Source of the DNA: Minisyncoccota bacterium
GTDB taxonomy: Bacteria > Patescibacteriota > Minisyncoccia > Phycocordibacterales > UBA2100
Direction: 5' to 3'
Assembly (NCBI GenBank): GCA_018061585.1
Contig: JAGOTU010000015.1
Coordinates: forward strand, 1 to 13,306
Length of the DNA stretch: 13,306 nt
The notes beneath the pieces were generated by a model. The model worked only from the letters and a program-made list of their open reading frames with translations, did no database searches and had not been told where the DNA came from. Made by a program: the position numbers and the translations under genes. This document shows positions 1 through 5,480 of this stretch, one piece after another. Position 1 is the first letter of the stretch. Each line of letters starts with the position of its first letter.

Positions 1-2
1 TC

Positions 3-164
3 GCGCTCGCGGGTGCCGCAACGGCCAAAGCAATGGAAATGATCGATACGTCGACCACGCTCGGCGTCCTCGCATCCATCGGATGCGGCGGACTCACCGC
101 CGGGATCATGGTTTTCGTCGGTCTTGCAACAACCATCTACCACCGGAGGGCAACTCGTTTATGA
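3..164 (+). CDS. Small membrane protein, 3' part (5' end outside window)
   Basis: An open frame runs from the window edge to a TGA at 162-164 and gives 53 residues. The last ~35 form one hydrophobic Gly/Ala/Ile/Val-rich segment (about residues 19-44), followed by a basic tail (YHRRATRL). This fits a single membrane-spanning helix with a positively charged, presumably cytoplasmic C-terminus. The stop overlaps the next start in an ATGA (161-164), and the GGAGGG Shine-Dalgarno of the next gene lies inside this frame, so the two genes look translationally coupled. An internal ATG at 33 has no ribosome site, so the true start is probably upstream of the window. Family not recognised. A holin-like protein is possible on size alone but nothing else supports it. 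Confidence 0.55.
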   Translation, partial: ALAGAATAKAMEMIDTSTTLGVLASIGCGGLTAGIMVFVGLATTIYHRRATRL

Positions 165-349
165 AAAAGAAGCACCATCGCTTACACGCGAGCGGTGCCG
201 TATCACAGATGATCGCTGCGATGAGTAGTGCGTACGAGCCTGAACCCTGTAATACGTGCGGGAACTGCACGCTGATGAAGTACGAAACAGTCATCCGATG
301 TGATGCCTGCGGACACGAAGAGGCAGCATCGCCTGTACAGATGCATTGA
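161..349 (+). CDS. Small Cys4 zinc-ribbon protein, 62 aa
   Basis: The start at 161 is chosen because GGAGGG lies at 145-150 and the ATG overlaps the previous stop (ATGA). The N-terminus is very basic (MKKKHHR). The C-terminal half carries CNTCGNC (Cys30, 33, 36) and CDACG (Cys47, 50), a CxxC-x13-CxxC zinc-ribbon arrangement with an extra Cys36. Such ribbons bind one Zn and occur in nucleic-acid-binding proteins. They also form the C-terminal tail of B12-dependent ribonucleotide reductases, which this fragment somewhat resembles. It is a free-standing gene, closed by a strong terminator 10 bases downstream and coupled to an upstream membrane protein. A nucleic-acid-binding role is inferred; the partner is unknown. 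Confidence 0.75.
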   Translation: MKKKHHRLHASGAVSQMIAAMSSAYEPEPCNTCGNCTLMKYETVIRCDACGHEEAASPVQMH

Positions 350-359
350 GAAGCAGAAT

Positions 360-387
360 GGCCGGAGTCTCGCGACTCCGGCCTTTT
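360..387 (+). terminator. Intrinsic terminator after the zinc-ribbon gene
   Basis: Perfect 10-bp arms GGCCGGAGTC and GACTCCGGCC enclose a TCGC loop and are followed by TTTT. It belongs to the GCCGGA(A/G)TC terminator family seen repeatedly in this window. It also lies just past the end of the converging minus-strand gene. Confidence 0.85.
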
Positions 388-396
388 GATATGGCG

Positions 397-669
397 CTAC
401 ACACCAACCTCTTTCTTGATCGCAGTTCCCAAATTTGAGAACCGCTCAAGAAATTCGATAGTCGGACATCTCCCGCGCTCGCCGATGACCGGAAAATACG
501 TATCCAGATTCGTTATCGTAGCGCGCAGACCCACCGCTTCGAGTGCTCGCACGGCATCGTGCGGGTCGTCGAGGTACGAATCCTGTACGAGCTCGACCCA
601 CCTACCGCCGATCTCCCGACTTATAGTCCATCGGCCGCCCCGCACGAACGGCAAATACGTCTCTGTCAT
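397..669 (-). CDS. Hypothetical protein, 90 aa
   Basis: The start at 669 is preferred because AGGAGG (680-675) sits 5 nt before it. A second in-frame ATG directly upstream (672) is only 2 nt from the same site. The protein (MTETYLPFVRGG...) is soluble and mixed alpha/beta, with no membrane segment. The middle reads like alternating strand-helix-strand (DAVRALEAVGLRATITNLD), the pattern of a small ferredoxin-like alpha/beta fold, but no family was recognised. It is the only minus-strand gene in the left 7.5 kb, converging on the zinc-ribbon gene. Its leader contains a strong hairpin (700-728) that could act as an attenuator. Confidence 0.65.
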   Translation of the reverse strand: MTETYLPFVRGGRWTISREIGGRWVELVQDSYLDDPHDAVRALEAVGLRATITNLDTYFPVIGERGRCPTIEFLERFSNLGTAIKKEVGV

Positions 670-699
670 CATCGCCTCCTCTGCTGTCTTCCTTGAAAG

Positions 700-728
700 A
701 ACAAAGCCCGCATGTTGCGGGCTTTGTT
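700..728 (-). terminator. Strong hairpin in the leader of the minus-strand gene (terminator or attenuator)
   Basis: Perfect 13-bp arms AACAAAGCCCGCA / TGCGGGCTTTGTT enclose a TGT loop. Read on the minus strand, the right arm continues TTTGTTCTTT, a usable U-tract, and the hairpin ends about 20 nt before the AGGAGG of the 90-aa gene. It could stop read-through from antisense transcripts of the right-hand gene or attenuate the minus-strand gene. The U-tract on the plus strand is poorer. Confidence 0.6.
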
Positions 729-859
729 CCGGGCAATTCTCGCGAATCGTCAAGAACGAAGACCGCCACGCGGGCTTCGAAGGACGACTACGACGATGGA
801 ATTGCGATTCATATATTCTGTATATCACGGCAGTCGAGTGGCGCAACAGGGGCAGCTCG

Positions 860-888
860 TTGAACAATGCGCCCGCCTCGGGTACTGT
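860..888 (+). promoter_or_regulatory. Sigma-70-type promoter
   Basis: TTGAAC (860-865), a 17-bp spacer and TACTGT (883-888) lie about 34 nt before the ATG at 922. This position supports the shorter start of the downstream gene. Confidence 0.5.
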
Positions 889-921
889 GTCGCAAGCAGA
901 CATGGAACCGAGGAGCGATGG

Positions 922-1161
922 ATGCCCGAAGACGTGAACATAGATGCCACTGTTGTGAGCGTGACGCAATCCGGAAAGTACGGCGTCGTCAGATTCGCGG
1001 CGCCGTACGACGGGCTCGAATTAGCGGTCATCAATGACGAGACCAAGGGTCGCATCAAGGTGATGAACCGTCTCGACGGCCCGCTCAAACGTCATGCCAA
1101 GGTGCAGATCCTCCGGCTCCAGCGTCATTCAGAGGCATTCGTCGCGCTCGAGATCGCGTAG
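922..1161 (+). CDS. Small beta-rich hypothetical protein, 79 aa
   Basis: The start at 922 has AGGAG at 911-915 with 6-nt spacing and a promoter just upstream. An in-frame ATG at 796 would give 121 aa but has only a distant weak site and reads through that promoter. The sequence alternates short hydrophobic strands (NIDATVVSV, YGVVRFAA, LELAVIN, HAKVQILRL, AFVALEIA) around a basic loop (KGRIKVMNRLDGPLKRHAK). This suggests a five-stranded OB-fold-like barrel that might bind nucleic acid. The fold is inferred from the strand pattern only; no family motif was recognised. A perfect terminator follows 27 nt downstream. Confidence 0.7.
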   Translation: MPEDVNIDATVVSVTQSGKYGVVRFAAPYDGLELAVINDETKGRIKVMNRLDGPLKRHAKVQILRLQRHSEAFVALEIA

Positions 1162-1188
1162 CCGAGTATTGCGCACGCTAGATCTTCC

Positions 1189-1219
1189 AACGACCGGAGT
1201 CCCACTCCGGTCGTTTTGC
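1189..1219 (+). terminator. Intrinsic terminator whose T-tract overlaps the next -35 box
   Basis: Perfect 12-bp arms AACGACCGGAGT / ACTCCGGTCGTT (1189-1200 and 1204-1215) have a CCC loop and a short T-rich tail. The tail TTGCTT (1216-1221) is also the best -35 box for the next promoter, so the terminator and promoter are fused. Confidence 0.85.
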
Positions 1220-1244
1220 TTTGAGCACCCGCAGCGGGTAGGAT
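1216..1244 (+). promoter_or_regulatory. Promoter with TAGGAT -10 box
   Basis: TTGCTT (1216-1221), a 17-bp spacer ending in GCGGG, and TAGGAT (1239-1244). It drives the gene starting at 1270 with a leader of about 18 nt that contains GGAGAG. Confidence 0.65.
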
Positions 1245-1269
1245 GACCGCGGTCTAATTGGAGAGCCCC

Positions 1270-1638
1270 ATGCATATTTCGGACCTGCCGAATGAGTATC
1301 ACCTGCTGGCCCGGAGTTCGGATCAGCACCAGCTCGCCGCTGCACTGCAAGGTGCGCTCGGCACCGAGACCGGTTTTGAGTTTTACGAACCGATTCTCGG
1401 GACGAAGCGTTCGGGTCGATTGTTTTCAGTGCTTCCGCATCCGAAGGGCGACCCGATCACACTCGAGCTCACGCCGCGCGTCATTGCACACCAACTGTTG
1501 CAGTTGATCAAACAAAACGACGTTCGATTTGATGCGAGCGAGCAGTATCCGGGCTTCCGCCAGGGATGGGAGATAAACAAGCTTTCCATCGAAGGGCGTC
1601 CGGCGGCCGTCGTCTGGGCGACCTGGACGTGCGGCTGA
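1270..1638 (+). CDS. Hypothetical protein, 122 aa
   Basis: The ATG at 1270 follows GGAGAG (1260-1265) by 4 nt. A TTG 12 nt upstream is less likely because it overlaps the ribosome site. The protein is soluble, with no signal peptide, Cys pair or membrane helix. A helical N-terminal stretch (DQHQLAAALQGAL) precedes a strand-rich middle (FEFYEPILGTKRSGRLFSVLP), a helix (VIAHQLLQLIKQ), and a C-terminal strand pair ending in AAVVWATWTCG. Family not recognised. It is a single-gene unit between its own TAGGAT promoter and its own terminator. Confidence 0.75.
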   Translation: MHISDLPNEYHLLARSSDQHQLAAALQGALGTETGFEFYEPILGTKRSGRLFSVLPHPKGDPITLELTPRVIAHQLLQLIKQNDVRFDASEQYPGFRQGWEINKLSIEGRPAAVVWATWTCG

Positions 1639-1657
1639 TCCGCCCACTCAACACCGC

Positions 1658-1686
1658 AGCGGTCCGAAGTCGGACCGCTTTTCTTT
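1658..1686 (+). terminator. Intrinsic terminator
   Basis: Arms AGCGGTCC(GA) / (TC)GGACCGCT (1658-1667 and 1670-1679) are followed by a T-rich run. It lies about 20 nt after the 122-aa gene. Confidence 0.85.
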
Positions 1687-1701
1687 TAAAGTATTCAGGG
1701 G

Positions 1702-1707
1702 TAGTGT
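1702..1707 (+). promoter_or_regulatory. Candidate -10 box (TAGTGT)
   Basis: The context CAGGGGTAGTGT matches the CAGGGGTAGGAT of the promoter at 10295. No clear -35 is present beyond the preceding terminator T-tract. It would give a ~20-nt leader for the 1736 gene. Confidence 0.4.
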
Positions 1708-1735
1708 TTTCTCAGGCAAACAGAGGGAGTCTTCG

Positions 1736-1942
1736 ATGAGCGAACTCTTAGTTAAACCGACTGACAGCGATCGACTCGCGCAGCTGAAGATCGGGATCAT
1801 GTGCGTGTTTCTGGCAGCCATGGTGCTCGGGCCTGTGGCGGAGTATTTGCCGGACATCAACTCGGAGCGAGCGTATCGCCTCGTGGCGCTCGCCGGCCTC
1901 GCGATCGGTCTGCACATCCCCCGCTCATGGTGGACATCATGA
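1736..1942 (+). CDS. Two-helix membrane protein, 68 aa
   Basis: The ATG at 1736 follows GGGAG with normal spacing. A charged N-terminus (MSELLVKPTDSDRL) precedes hydrophobic segments at about residues 18-34 and 46-62, separated by an acidic loop (EYLPDINSERAYR), with a short polar end. It is predicted to be an inner-membrane hairpin with both ends on one side. The stop overlaps the following micro-gene in ATGA (1939-1942), so it heads a three-gene membrane operon ending at the terminator near 2341. Family not recognised. Confidence 0.75.
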   Translation: MSELLVKPTDSDRLAQLKIGIMCVFLAAMVLGPVAEYLPDINSERAYRLVALAGLAIGLHIPRSWWTS

Positions 1943-2007
1943 TCGGCGGGATCATTATCGCGCTTATGGTCATCGGTTTCGCGGCCATGTGGTATTACGA
2001 CTACTGA
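1939..2007 (+). CDS. Micro-membrane protein, 22 aa
   Basis: The ATG at 1939 overlaps the previous TGA (ATGA), a classic coupling arrangement. The product is one hydrophobic helix (about residues 2-18, rich in Ile/Gly/Ala/Met) ending in WYYDY. An in-frame ATG at 1927 would add four residues. The next gene's GGAGG begins 2 nt after this stop, so the reading frame fills the space between two genes exactly. It could be a single-pass micro-protein acting with its neighbours, or only a translated linker. Comparative conservation is not visible here. Confidence 0.5.
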   Translation: MIGGIIIALMVIGFAAMWYYDY

Positions 2008-2018
2008 CGGAGGTCCTC

Positions 2019-2330
2019 GTGCAGCGTGAATTCGTCGAGCCGATGCAATGGCTCGTATACGGCATCCTGTTCATGGCGGCTCTTGGCAACATGGTCGCGG
2101 CGTTTAGAATGCCACACAGCCCGATCACACCGGAAATGCGTTTGCATGACGCGATCGGCCTATCGCTGACCCTGTGCATGATATTCGGGGCCAAGTGGGC
2201 ATTCGAATATGCATGGACGGGAGTCGACAACCTAGTCACCCTTTTCTGTTCATTCGCATTCGCGACGCTCGCAGCTATGGAATACCTGCTCAAGCGCATC
2301 CTTGAACTTCCTCCGCCACGCAGGCGTTAA
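2019..2330 (+). CDS. Three-helix membrane protein, 103 aa (GTG start)
   Basis: The GTG at 2019 has a perfect GGAGG (2009-2013) at 5-nt spacing, so GTG is preferred. Hydrophobic segments lie at about residues 11-29, 45-65 and 71-89. The C-terminus is basic (LLKRILELPPPRRR), predicted cytoplasmic by the positive-inside rule. Its length, three-helix layout and LLxRILE tail recur in the 104-aa protein at 5481, suggesting paralogues. It is last in the operon with the 68-aa and 22-aa membrane proteins, and a terminator follows 10 nt later. Function unknown. Confidence 0.75.
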   Translation: MQREFVEPMQWLVYGILFMAALGNMVAAFRMPHSPITPEMRLHDAIGLSLTLCMIFGAKWAFEYAWTGVDNLVTLFCSFAFATLAAMEYLLKRILELPPPRRR

Positions 2331-2340
2331 CGCGAACCCC

Positions 2341-2376
2341 GGCCGGAATCGCTCTCGCGATCCCGGCCTTTTGTTT
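2341..2376 (+). terminator. Intrinsic terminator (GGCCGGAATC family)
   Basis: Arms GGCCGGAATCG / CGATCCCGGCC with one mismatch, followed by TTTTGTTTTT. It ends the 1736-2330 membrane operon. Confidence 0.85.
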
Positions 2377-2397
2377 TTAAGACATTTCAGGGACTAC

Positions 2398-2426
2398 TTG
2401 ACACTGCTTTCGGGTTAATGCACTGT
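2398..2426 (+). promoter_or_regulatory. Candidate promoter with perfect TTGACA -35
   Basis: TTGACA at 2398-2403 and, 17 bp on, CACTGT (2421-2426), a weak -10. It is placed for the gene at 2462 with a leader of about 30 nt. Confidence 0.45.
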
Positions 2427-2461
2427 AAGTTTCGGTAAATATCTGATACAGGGGTGCGCAG

Positions 2462-2812
2462 ATGAGAGAGATGTTGATCGGAGTGGAGCTCAAGTCCGTC
2501 GAGACGAATCCGATGGGTGTCGTAAAGTTCAGCCACGAAGGCAAGACGATCGGCGCGGTCGACGTGCGCCTTTCGATCGACTGTTCGTTCGACTTCGCCT
2601 TTCGCAAATTCGTGCAGAGCGAGTGGAACTGGCAGATCGACGATCCGCACATCGACGAAATGCTGCGTATCTACCGCAGCGAGATCGCAGCCGGAACCGA
2701 CTACCGCAACATGACCTACCGATTCATCCCGTTGAATTCGCTGAACCCGTGGCAATCGCCGTGGAGGCTCACGGAAGACAAGAGCGACATCTACGTTCCG
2801 AAAGTCGCCTAA
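2462..2812 (+). CDS. Hypothetical protein, 116 aa
   Basis: The ATG at 2462 is preceded by a GGGGTG-type ribosome site. The protein is soluble. It begins with strands (MLIGVELKSVETN, MGVVKFSHEGKTIGAVDVRLSID), then has an aromatic/acidic region (SEWNWQIDDPHIDEMLRIYRSEI) and a Trp-containing C-terminal part (NPWQSPWRL). No catalytic motif or Cys pair was recognised. It is first of three genes (2462-3264), ends 1 nt before the GTG of a 47-aa membrane protein, and shares the terminator near 3287. Family not recognised. Confidence 0.75.
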   Translation: MREMLIGVELKSVETNPMGVVKFSHEGKTIGAVDVRLSIDCSFDFAFRKFVQSEWNWQIDDPHIDEMLRIYRSEIAAGTDYRNMTYRFIPLNSLNPWQSPWRLTEDKSDIYVPKVA

Positions 2813-2813
2813 C

Positions 2814-2957
2814 GTGGAAGACGCGACACGCTTGTACGTCGCCGGGTTCGGCAATGCTGATGTGGATGTAATCCTTAAATCGGCTTCCATCACCGCGATC
2901 ATCATTGCGATCCTGAGCGCAGCAGCAGTCCTGTATCTGACCAATAGGAAGAAATGA
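2814..2957 (+). CDS. Small single-pass membrane protein, 47 aa (GTG start)
   Basis: The GTG at 2814 begins 1 nt after the preceding TAA, with no ribosome site of its own, so coupled re-initiation is expected. A polar N-terminal half (EDATRLYVAGFGNADVDV) leads to one hydrophobic helix at about residues 23-42 (ITAIIIAILSAAAVLYL) and a basic end (TNRKK). This fits a single span with the C-terminus in the cytoplasm. The gene is too short for most gene callers. Family not recognised; the tight spacing and clear helix are the support. Confidence 0.5.
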   Translation: MEDATRLYVAGFGNADVDVILKSASITAIIIAILSAAAVLYLTNRKK

Positions 2958-2988
2958 CCTCGCCCGCAAACAGAGAAAGCGAACCAAG

Positions 2989-3264
2989 ATGATCAGTCTC
3001 CGAATGGAACGACTCGCGCAAGAGATCCACAAGCGATATCCGCGCAACCGTCCCAAAAAGCCGGCACAGAGACTCGCAGAGCGGGCCCGGCACAAAAAGT
3101 TGCGGAAAGACGAAGGTCCGATCATGCTGCACCGAATGCGTAACGAGCCCCGCACCTTGAACGAAGCGATGGCTGTTGCCGCCGGCATGGTCCTGGGTCA
3201 TCAGCTGGGATGCCGTCGCATGAGCGAGGCCGACGTGATGAGGATCATTCAACGCGTTACATAG
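2989..3264 (+). CDS. Very basic small protein, 91 aa
   Basis: The ATG at 2989 is preceded by a weak AGAGAAAG site; an in-frame ATG at 3004 is the alternative. The N-terminal half is extremely Arg/Lys-rich (RYPRNRPKKPAQRLAERARHKKLRK), typical of nucleic-acid- or ribosome-associated proteins. The C-terminal half is more ordinary and helical (LNEAMAVAAGMVLGHQLG, MSEADVMRIIQRVT). No zinc motif and no membrane helix. It is last in a three-gene unit with a strong terminator ~22 nt downstream. Nucleic-acid binding is inferred from charge alone. Confidence 0.65.
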   Translation: MISLRMERLAQEIHKRYPRNRPKKPAQRLAERARHKKLRKDEGPIMLHRMRNEPRTLNEAMAVAAGMVLGHQLGCRRMSEADVMRIIQRVT

Positions 3265-3286
3265 ATCCTCCGCTCTTTTTGAACAC

Positions 3287-3324
3287 AAACGATCGATGTC
3301 ACACCTGACCTCGGTCGTTTTTAC
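3287..3324 (+). terminator. Intrinsic terminator
   Basis: Fourteen-base arms AAACGATCGATGTC / GACCTCGGTCGTTT (one G-U, one mismatch) enclose loop ACACCT and lead into TTTTTA. It closes the 2462-3264 unit. Confidence 0.75.
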
Positions 3325-3329
3325 TTGTC

Positions 3330-3358
3330 TGACGCGCCACGGGTATGCCTAGCCGGGC
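3330..3358 (+). repeat. 29-bp intergenic repeat, copy A
   Basis: It reads TGACGCGCC-A-CGG-G-TATGCCTAGCCGGGC and matches 27 of 29 bases with 4826-4854. Both copies lie upstream of a TAGGAT promoter. The segment contains a short dyad around TATGCCTAGCC. Confidence 0.8.
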
Positions 3359-3387
3359 GTGACCCAGGTGCAACTCGGGGGTAGGAT
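3359..3387 (+). promoter_or_regulatory. Promoter for a leaderless gene (TAGGAT)
   Basis: GTGACC (3359-3364), a 17-bp spacer ending in GGGGG, and TAGGAT (3382-3387). The ATG at 3395 lies 7 nt after the -10 box, so transcription should begin at or next to the start codon. Confidence 0.6.
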
Positions 3388-3394
3388 ACTCTGA

Positions 3395-3886
3395 ATGAAA
3401 TCGTTCTCACAGGTCATATTCAAGGTCGGGATCAATCCGTGCGTGATCCCGCCGTACGACGTGATGGAATACGTGTTCAAGCAGGCCAAGAAGCGCTCCG
3501 GTCCAATCCCCGTTCGCGGCACCATCAACGGCGCTCAATACATCCAGACACTCGTTAAATTCGCAGGCTTCTGGCGACTCTACATCAATGGCCCGATGCT
3601 CAAAGCATCCAAACGTAGGGTGAACGACGTGGCGTCGATCACCATGGAATTCGATCCGAGCGACCGCACCGTGCTCCCGCACCCGGAGTTCGAGAAAGCC
3701 TTGTCGCGCGATCCGCGTGCGATCGCAGCATTCGGCTCATTGAGCCCGAGTCACCGCAAAGAGATCAATCGGTATCTCAACGGCATCAAGCGCGATACCA
3801 CCCGCACCAAGAATATCGGCATCGTAATGGACTATCTTGTAGGCAAAAAAGTAAAAGGCCTCAAGGCAGTTCTGCGCGTGCAATAA
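3395..3886 (+). CDS. YdeI/OmpD-associated family protein with DUF1905 domain, 163 aa
   Basis: Two domains are recognised. DUF1905 spans residues ~5-95 and includes the RGTINGAQY signature (41-49). A C-terminal YdeI (bacteriocin-protection-type) helical segment spans ~98-150 with FEKALSRDPRAIAAFGSLSPSHRKEINRY, close to the family pattern of ALxxDPxAxxAFxxLSPSHRREY followed by a TRxxR-like motif (here TTRTKNIG). The biochemical role of the family is not settled. Members are linked by name to antibiotic and bacteriocin protection and are common as single accessory genes. It has no Shine-Dalgarno and the -10 box is 7 nt before the ATG, implying leaderless translation. No strong terminator follows. 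Confidence 0.85.
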   Translation: MKSFSQVIFKVGINPCVIPPYDVMEYVFKQAKKRSGPIPVRGTINGAQYIQTLVKFAGFWRLYINGPMLKASKRRVNDVASITMEFDPSDRTVLPHPEFEKALSRDPRAIAAFGSLSPSHRKEINRYLNGIKRDTTRTKNIGIVMDYLVGKKVKGLKAVLRVQ

Positions 3887-3911
3887 GGCTTTTGGCAGCC
3901 GCTTTTGTGTA

Positions 3912-3939
3912 TTGACGTACCGCTCAATAGTGGTATAAT
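3912..3939 (+). promoter_or_regulatory. Strong extended -10 promoter
   Basis: TTGACG (3912-3917), a 16-bp spacer and TATAAT (3934-3939), with TGG directly before the -10 (extended -10). It is one of the two best promoters in the window and serves the membrane protein at 3982 with a ~35-nt leader. Confidence 0.8.
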
Positions 3940-3981
3940 ACTAGGTAGTACAAACCCCCTTCTCACTCGTGGAGCTACCGG

Positions 3982-4296
3982 ATGTCCAAAGCCGACTTCT
4001 ATCTCATCCTGATCACCGCCTTCGCTGTCGCCGGCCAGTTCATGAGTCATGAATCACGTCACAGCGGTACGGGATTCGATCGACTGATTTGGAACATGAT
4101 GTTCGCACTGAACGCCGCGTTCACCGTGTGCGTCATCGAAGACATCAATGCGGCATTCTTCCACTTCTCCGGATACCCGGGCAAGATGGTCGCGCTCGTG
4201 CTGGTCTACACTATCTTCGCCGAAGTCCCCCGCCGCGGCATGGACAAACTATGCCGCGAGCACATCTTCAAGGATGTCCCGAAGACGATCGGTTGA
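3982..4296 (+). CDS. Three-helix membrane protein, 104 aa
   Basis: The ATG at 3982 has GGAG about 9 nt upstream and a strong promoter. Hydrophobic segments lie at about residues 6-22, 35-52 and 67-82. The loop after helix 1 holds HESRHSGTGFDR, and the tail is basic (VPRRGMDKLCREHIFKD). Length and layout resemble the other 103-104-aa three-helix proteins at 2019 and 5481, though residue similarity is weak. No family recognised. It is a single-gene unit closed by a terminator at 4319. Confidence 0.75.
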   Translation: MSKADFYLILITAFAVAGQFMSHESRHSGTGFDRLIWNMMFALNAAFTVCVIEDINAAFFHFSGYPGKMVALVLVYTIFAEVPRRGMDKLCREHIFKDVPKTIG

Positions 4297-4318
4297 TCAC
4301 GAAGGGCTGATCTTTCTC

Positions 4319-4350
4319 AACGATCTGAGCTCTGCTTAGGTCGTTTTGAT
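4319..4350 (+). terminator. Intrinsic terminator fused to the next promoter region
   Basis: Eleven-base-pair arms AACGATCTGAG / CTTAGGTCGTT (two G-U pairs) with loop CTCTG, then TTTTGATTT. The T-tract supplies the only T-rich sequence at -35 distance from the TATACT at 4367. Confidence 0.8.
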
Positions 4351-4366
4351 TTGGACACAGCGAGGC

Positions 4367-4372
4367 TATACT
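4367..4372 (+). promoter_or_regulatory. -10 box (TATACT) for a leaderless gene
   Basis: TATACT ends 7 nt before the ATG at 4380. There is no ribosome site in between. The -35 (TTTGAT/TTTTGA) is poor. Confidence 0.6.
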
Positions 4373-4379
4373 TGCCCGC

Positions 4380-4787
4380 ATGGCAACCAAAACATACAAA
4401 GGTGCTTGCCACTGCGGCGCCGTTACGATCGAAGCAAATATCGATATCAGCGCGGGTACACAAAAGTGCAACTGCACCTACTGCCACAAGGCGCGTTCGT
4501 GGAAGGCGTTCGTAAAGCCGCCTGCGTTTCGCTGGCTCTCCGGCGAAGACAAAGTATCTGCCTATCGCACAAATGAGTTCACTGCAAAAAAATACCACTG
4601 CAAAGGATGCGGTATGTTTACACACGAGCACGGAAATGCCGAATGGATGGGCGGCGAATTTGTAGGGATTCAGATCGCAGTTCTAGAGAATGTAGATCAG
4701 GACGAGCTGGCGAACGCCCCTATCACTGTTGCCGATGGATTCCACAACAATTGGATGGAGACCCCGGCCGACGTACGCAATCTCTAA
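4380..4787 (+). CDS. GFA/CENP-V family zinc protein, 135 aa
   Basis: Recognised from the family signature GACHCGAV at the N-terminus (Cys10, Cys12), then CNCTYC (Cys30, 32, 35) and HCKGCG (Cys74, 77), the set of cysteines that binds structural and catalytic zinc in the glutathione-dependent formaldehyde-activating enzyme fold. The aromatic AFRWLSGEDKVSAYRT and the C-terminal segment match family length. The name-giving activity (glutathione plus formaldehyde adduct formation) is not shared by all members, so the substrate is open. The -10 box lies 7 nt upstream and there is no Shine-Dalgarno. No clear terminator follows. Confidence 0.9.
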   Translation: MATKTYKGACHCGAVTIEANIDISAGTQKCNCTYCHKARSWKAFVKPPAFRWLSGEDKVSAYRTNEFTAKKYHCKGCGMFTHEHGNAEWMGGEFVGIQIAVLENVDQDELANAPITVADGFHNNWMETPADVRNL

Positions 4788-4825
4788 TTCGCTCGATCCC
4801 ACAGGGATTCAGCCCGGTATTGCAT

Positions 4826-4854
4826 TGACGCGCCTCGGCTATGCCTAGCCGGGC
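4826..4854 (+). repeat. 29-bp intergenic repeat, copy B
   Basis: It reads TGACGCGCC-T-CGG-C-TATGCCTAGCCGGGC, 27/29 identical to 3330-3358. In this copy CGGCTA-TGCC-TAGCCG is a perfect 6-bp-arm hairpin. It lies upstream of the four-gene membrane operon that starts at 4946. Confidence 0.8.
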
Positions 4855-4912
4855 TGCGATCCCAGATGTTCGTGGGACCGAGGCATCGCTGGCAAACCAT
4901 CTATTTGCGGAG

Positions 4913-4918
4913 TAGGAT
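4913..4918 (+). promoter_or_regulatory. -10 box (TAGGAT) of a four-gene operon
   Basis: GCGGAGTAGGATGC matches the G-rich TAGGAT consensus. The best upstream hexamer, TGGCAA (4890-4895), is 17 bp away and weak. The leader to the ATG at 4946 is about 20 nt and contains GGAG. Confidence 0.55.
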
Positions 4919-4945
4919 GCCGCTGGGAAACAATCGGAGCGATCA

Positions 4946-5116
4946 ATGACGGTACAGTTGGCAATCACGCTTTTTAGCGTCATCGCATTCATCTCTGGTC
5001 TCTACTTGCTACTCACCTGCCTGAATGGTCCGCACCCAAAGCGCCGGTTCGCGATCGGGATCATCTGCATGCTAGGCGGCGGACTGATCTCGATCTATCA
5101 ATTCACGCATTTGTAG
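4946..5116 (+). CDS. Two-helix membrane protein, 56 aa
   Basis: The ATG at 4946 follows GGAG (4936-4939) by 6 nt. Hydrophobic segments at about residues 4-25 and 34-52 are separated by a short basic loop (NGPHPKRR), giving a helical hairpin whose loop should face the cytoplasm. It is first in a four-gene operon (4946-5985); the AGGAGG of the next gene overlaps its stop. Family not recognised. Being under 60 residues it is easily missed. Confidence 0.7.
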   Translation: MTVQLAITLFSVIAFISGLYLLLTCLNGPHPKRRFAIGIICMLGGGLISIYQFTHL

Positions 5117-5125
5117 GAGGTGCGA

Positions 5126-5461
5126 ATGTCGGATACAAAGACGATAGCAGATGCGATCGCCGAGTCACTGCCGAGCGCCGTCGACAACGAAACTGCGTTT
5201 CGCATTGCGATTGTGCGGGCGCGCGAAAAAGGCTCGCCCGATGGATTCGTGGTCGGTGATCCCGTCGTTGTCGACGGTATTCCGGAGCAGCTGAAGATCA
5301 AGGAGATCAACGGTGACGAAGCGGTTGTATGGATCTGCGGCAACGAATCATCTGCTCGCACTATCGCCTACGACGAACTGATCGACATGGGCGTAATGGT
5401 GAACGAGATGTTCATTGCGCTCACCGAGGTGCAGTTCGGCGACCGGCAGACCAAGCACTGA
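5126..5461 (+). CDS. Hypothetical small-barrel protein, 111 aa
   Basis: The ATG at 5126 is set by AGGAGG at 5115-5120 with 5-nt spacing; an upstream in-frame GTG at 5120 overlaps that site and is rejected. The helical N-terminus (TIADAIAESLPSAV, AFRIAIVRAREKG) precedes a strand-rich region FVVGDPVVVDGIPEQLKIKEI, GDEAVVWICG and SARTIAYDELIDMG. This pattern (G-D-x-V, turn, hydrophobic strand, GD-A-V-V, then an acidic DEL) is typical of small SH3-like barrels in short phage and accessory proteins. That fold is inferred. It is the only soluble member of this operon, so it may be the cytoplasmic partner of the membrane proteins. Confidence 0.7.
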   Translation: MSDTKTIADAIAESLPSAVDNETAFRIAIVRAREKGSPDGFVVGDPVVVDGIPEQLKIKEINGDEAVVWICGNESSARTIAYDELIDMGVMVNEMFIALTEVQFGDRQTKH

Positions 5462-5480
5462 AACAGAGAAGGAGACCACC

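Noticed and set aside
386..937. Long plus-strand frame of 183 codons
   Set aside because: It lies opposite the 90-aa minus-strand gene and crosses a 13-bp hairpin. Its composition (Arg/Ser/Thr-rich) is typical of a shadow frame and there is no ribosome site.
3853..3893. Terminator after the YdeI-family gene
   Set aside because: AAAAGGCCT / AGGCTTTT can pair only with a bulge and a loop of about 23 nt, and no T-run follows beyond the arm.
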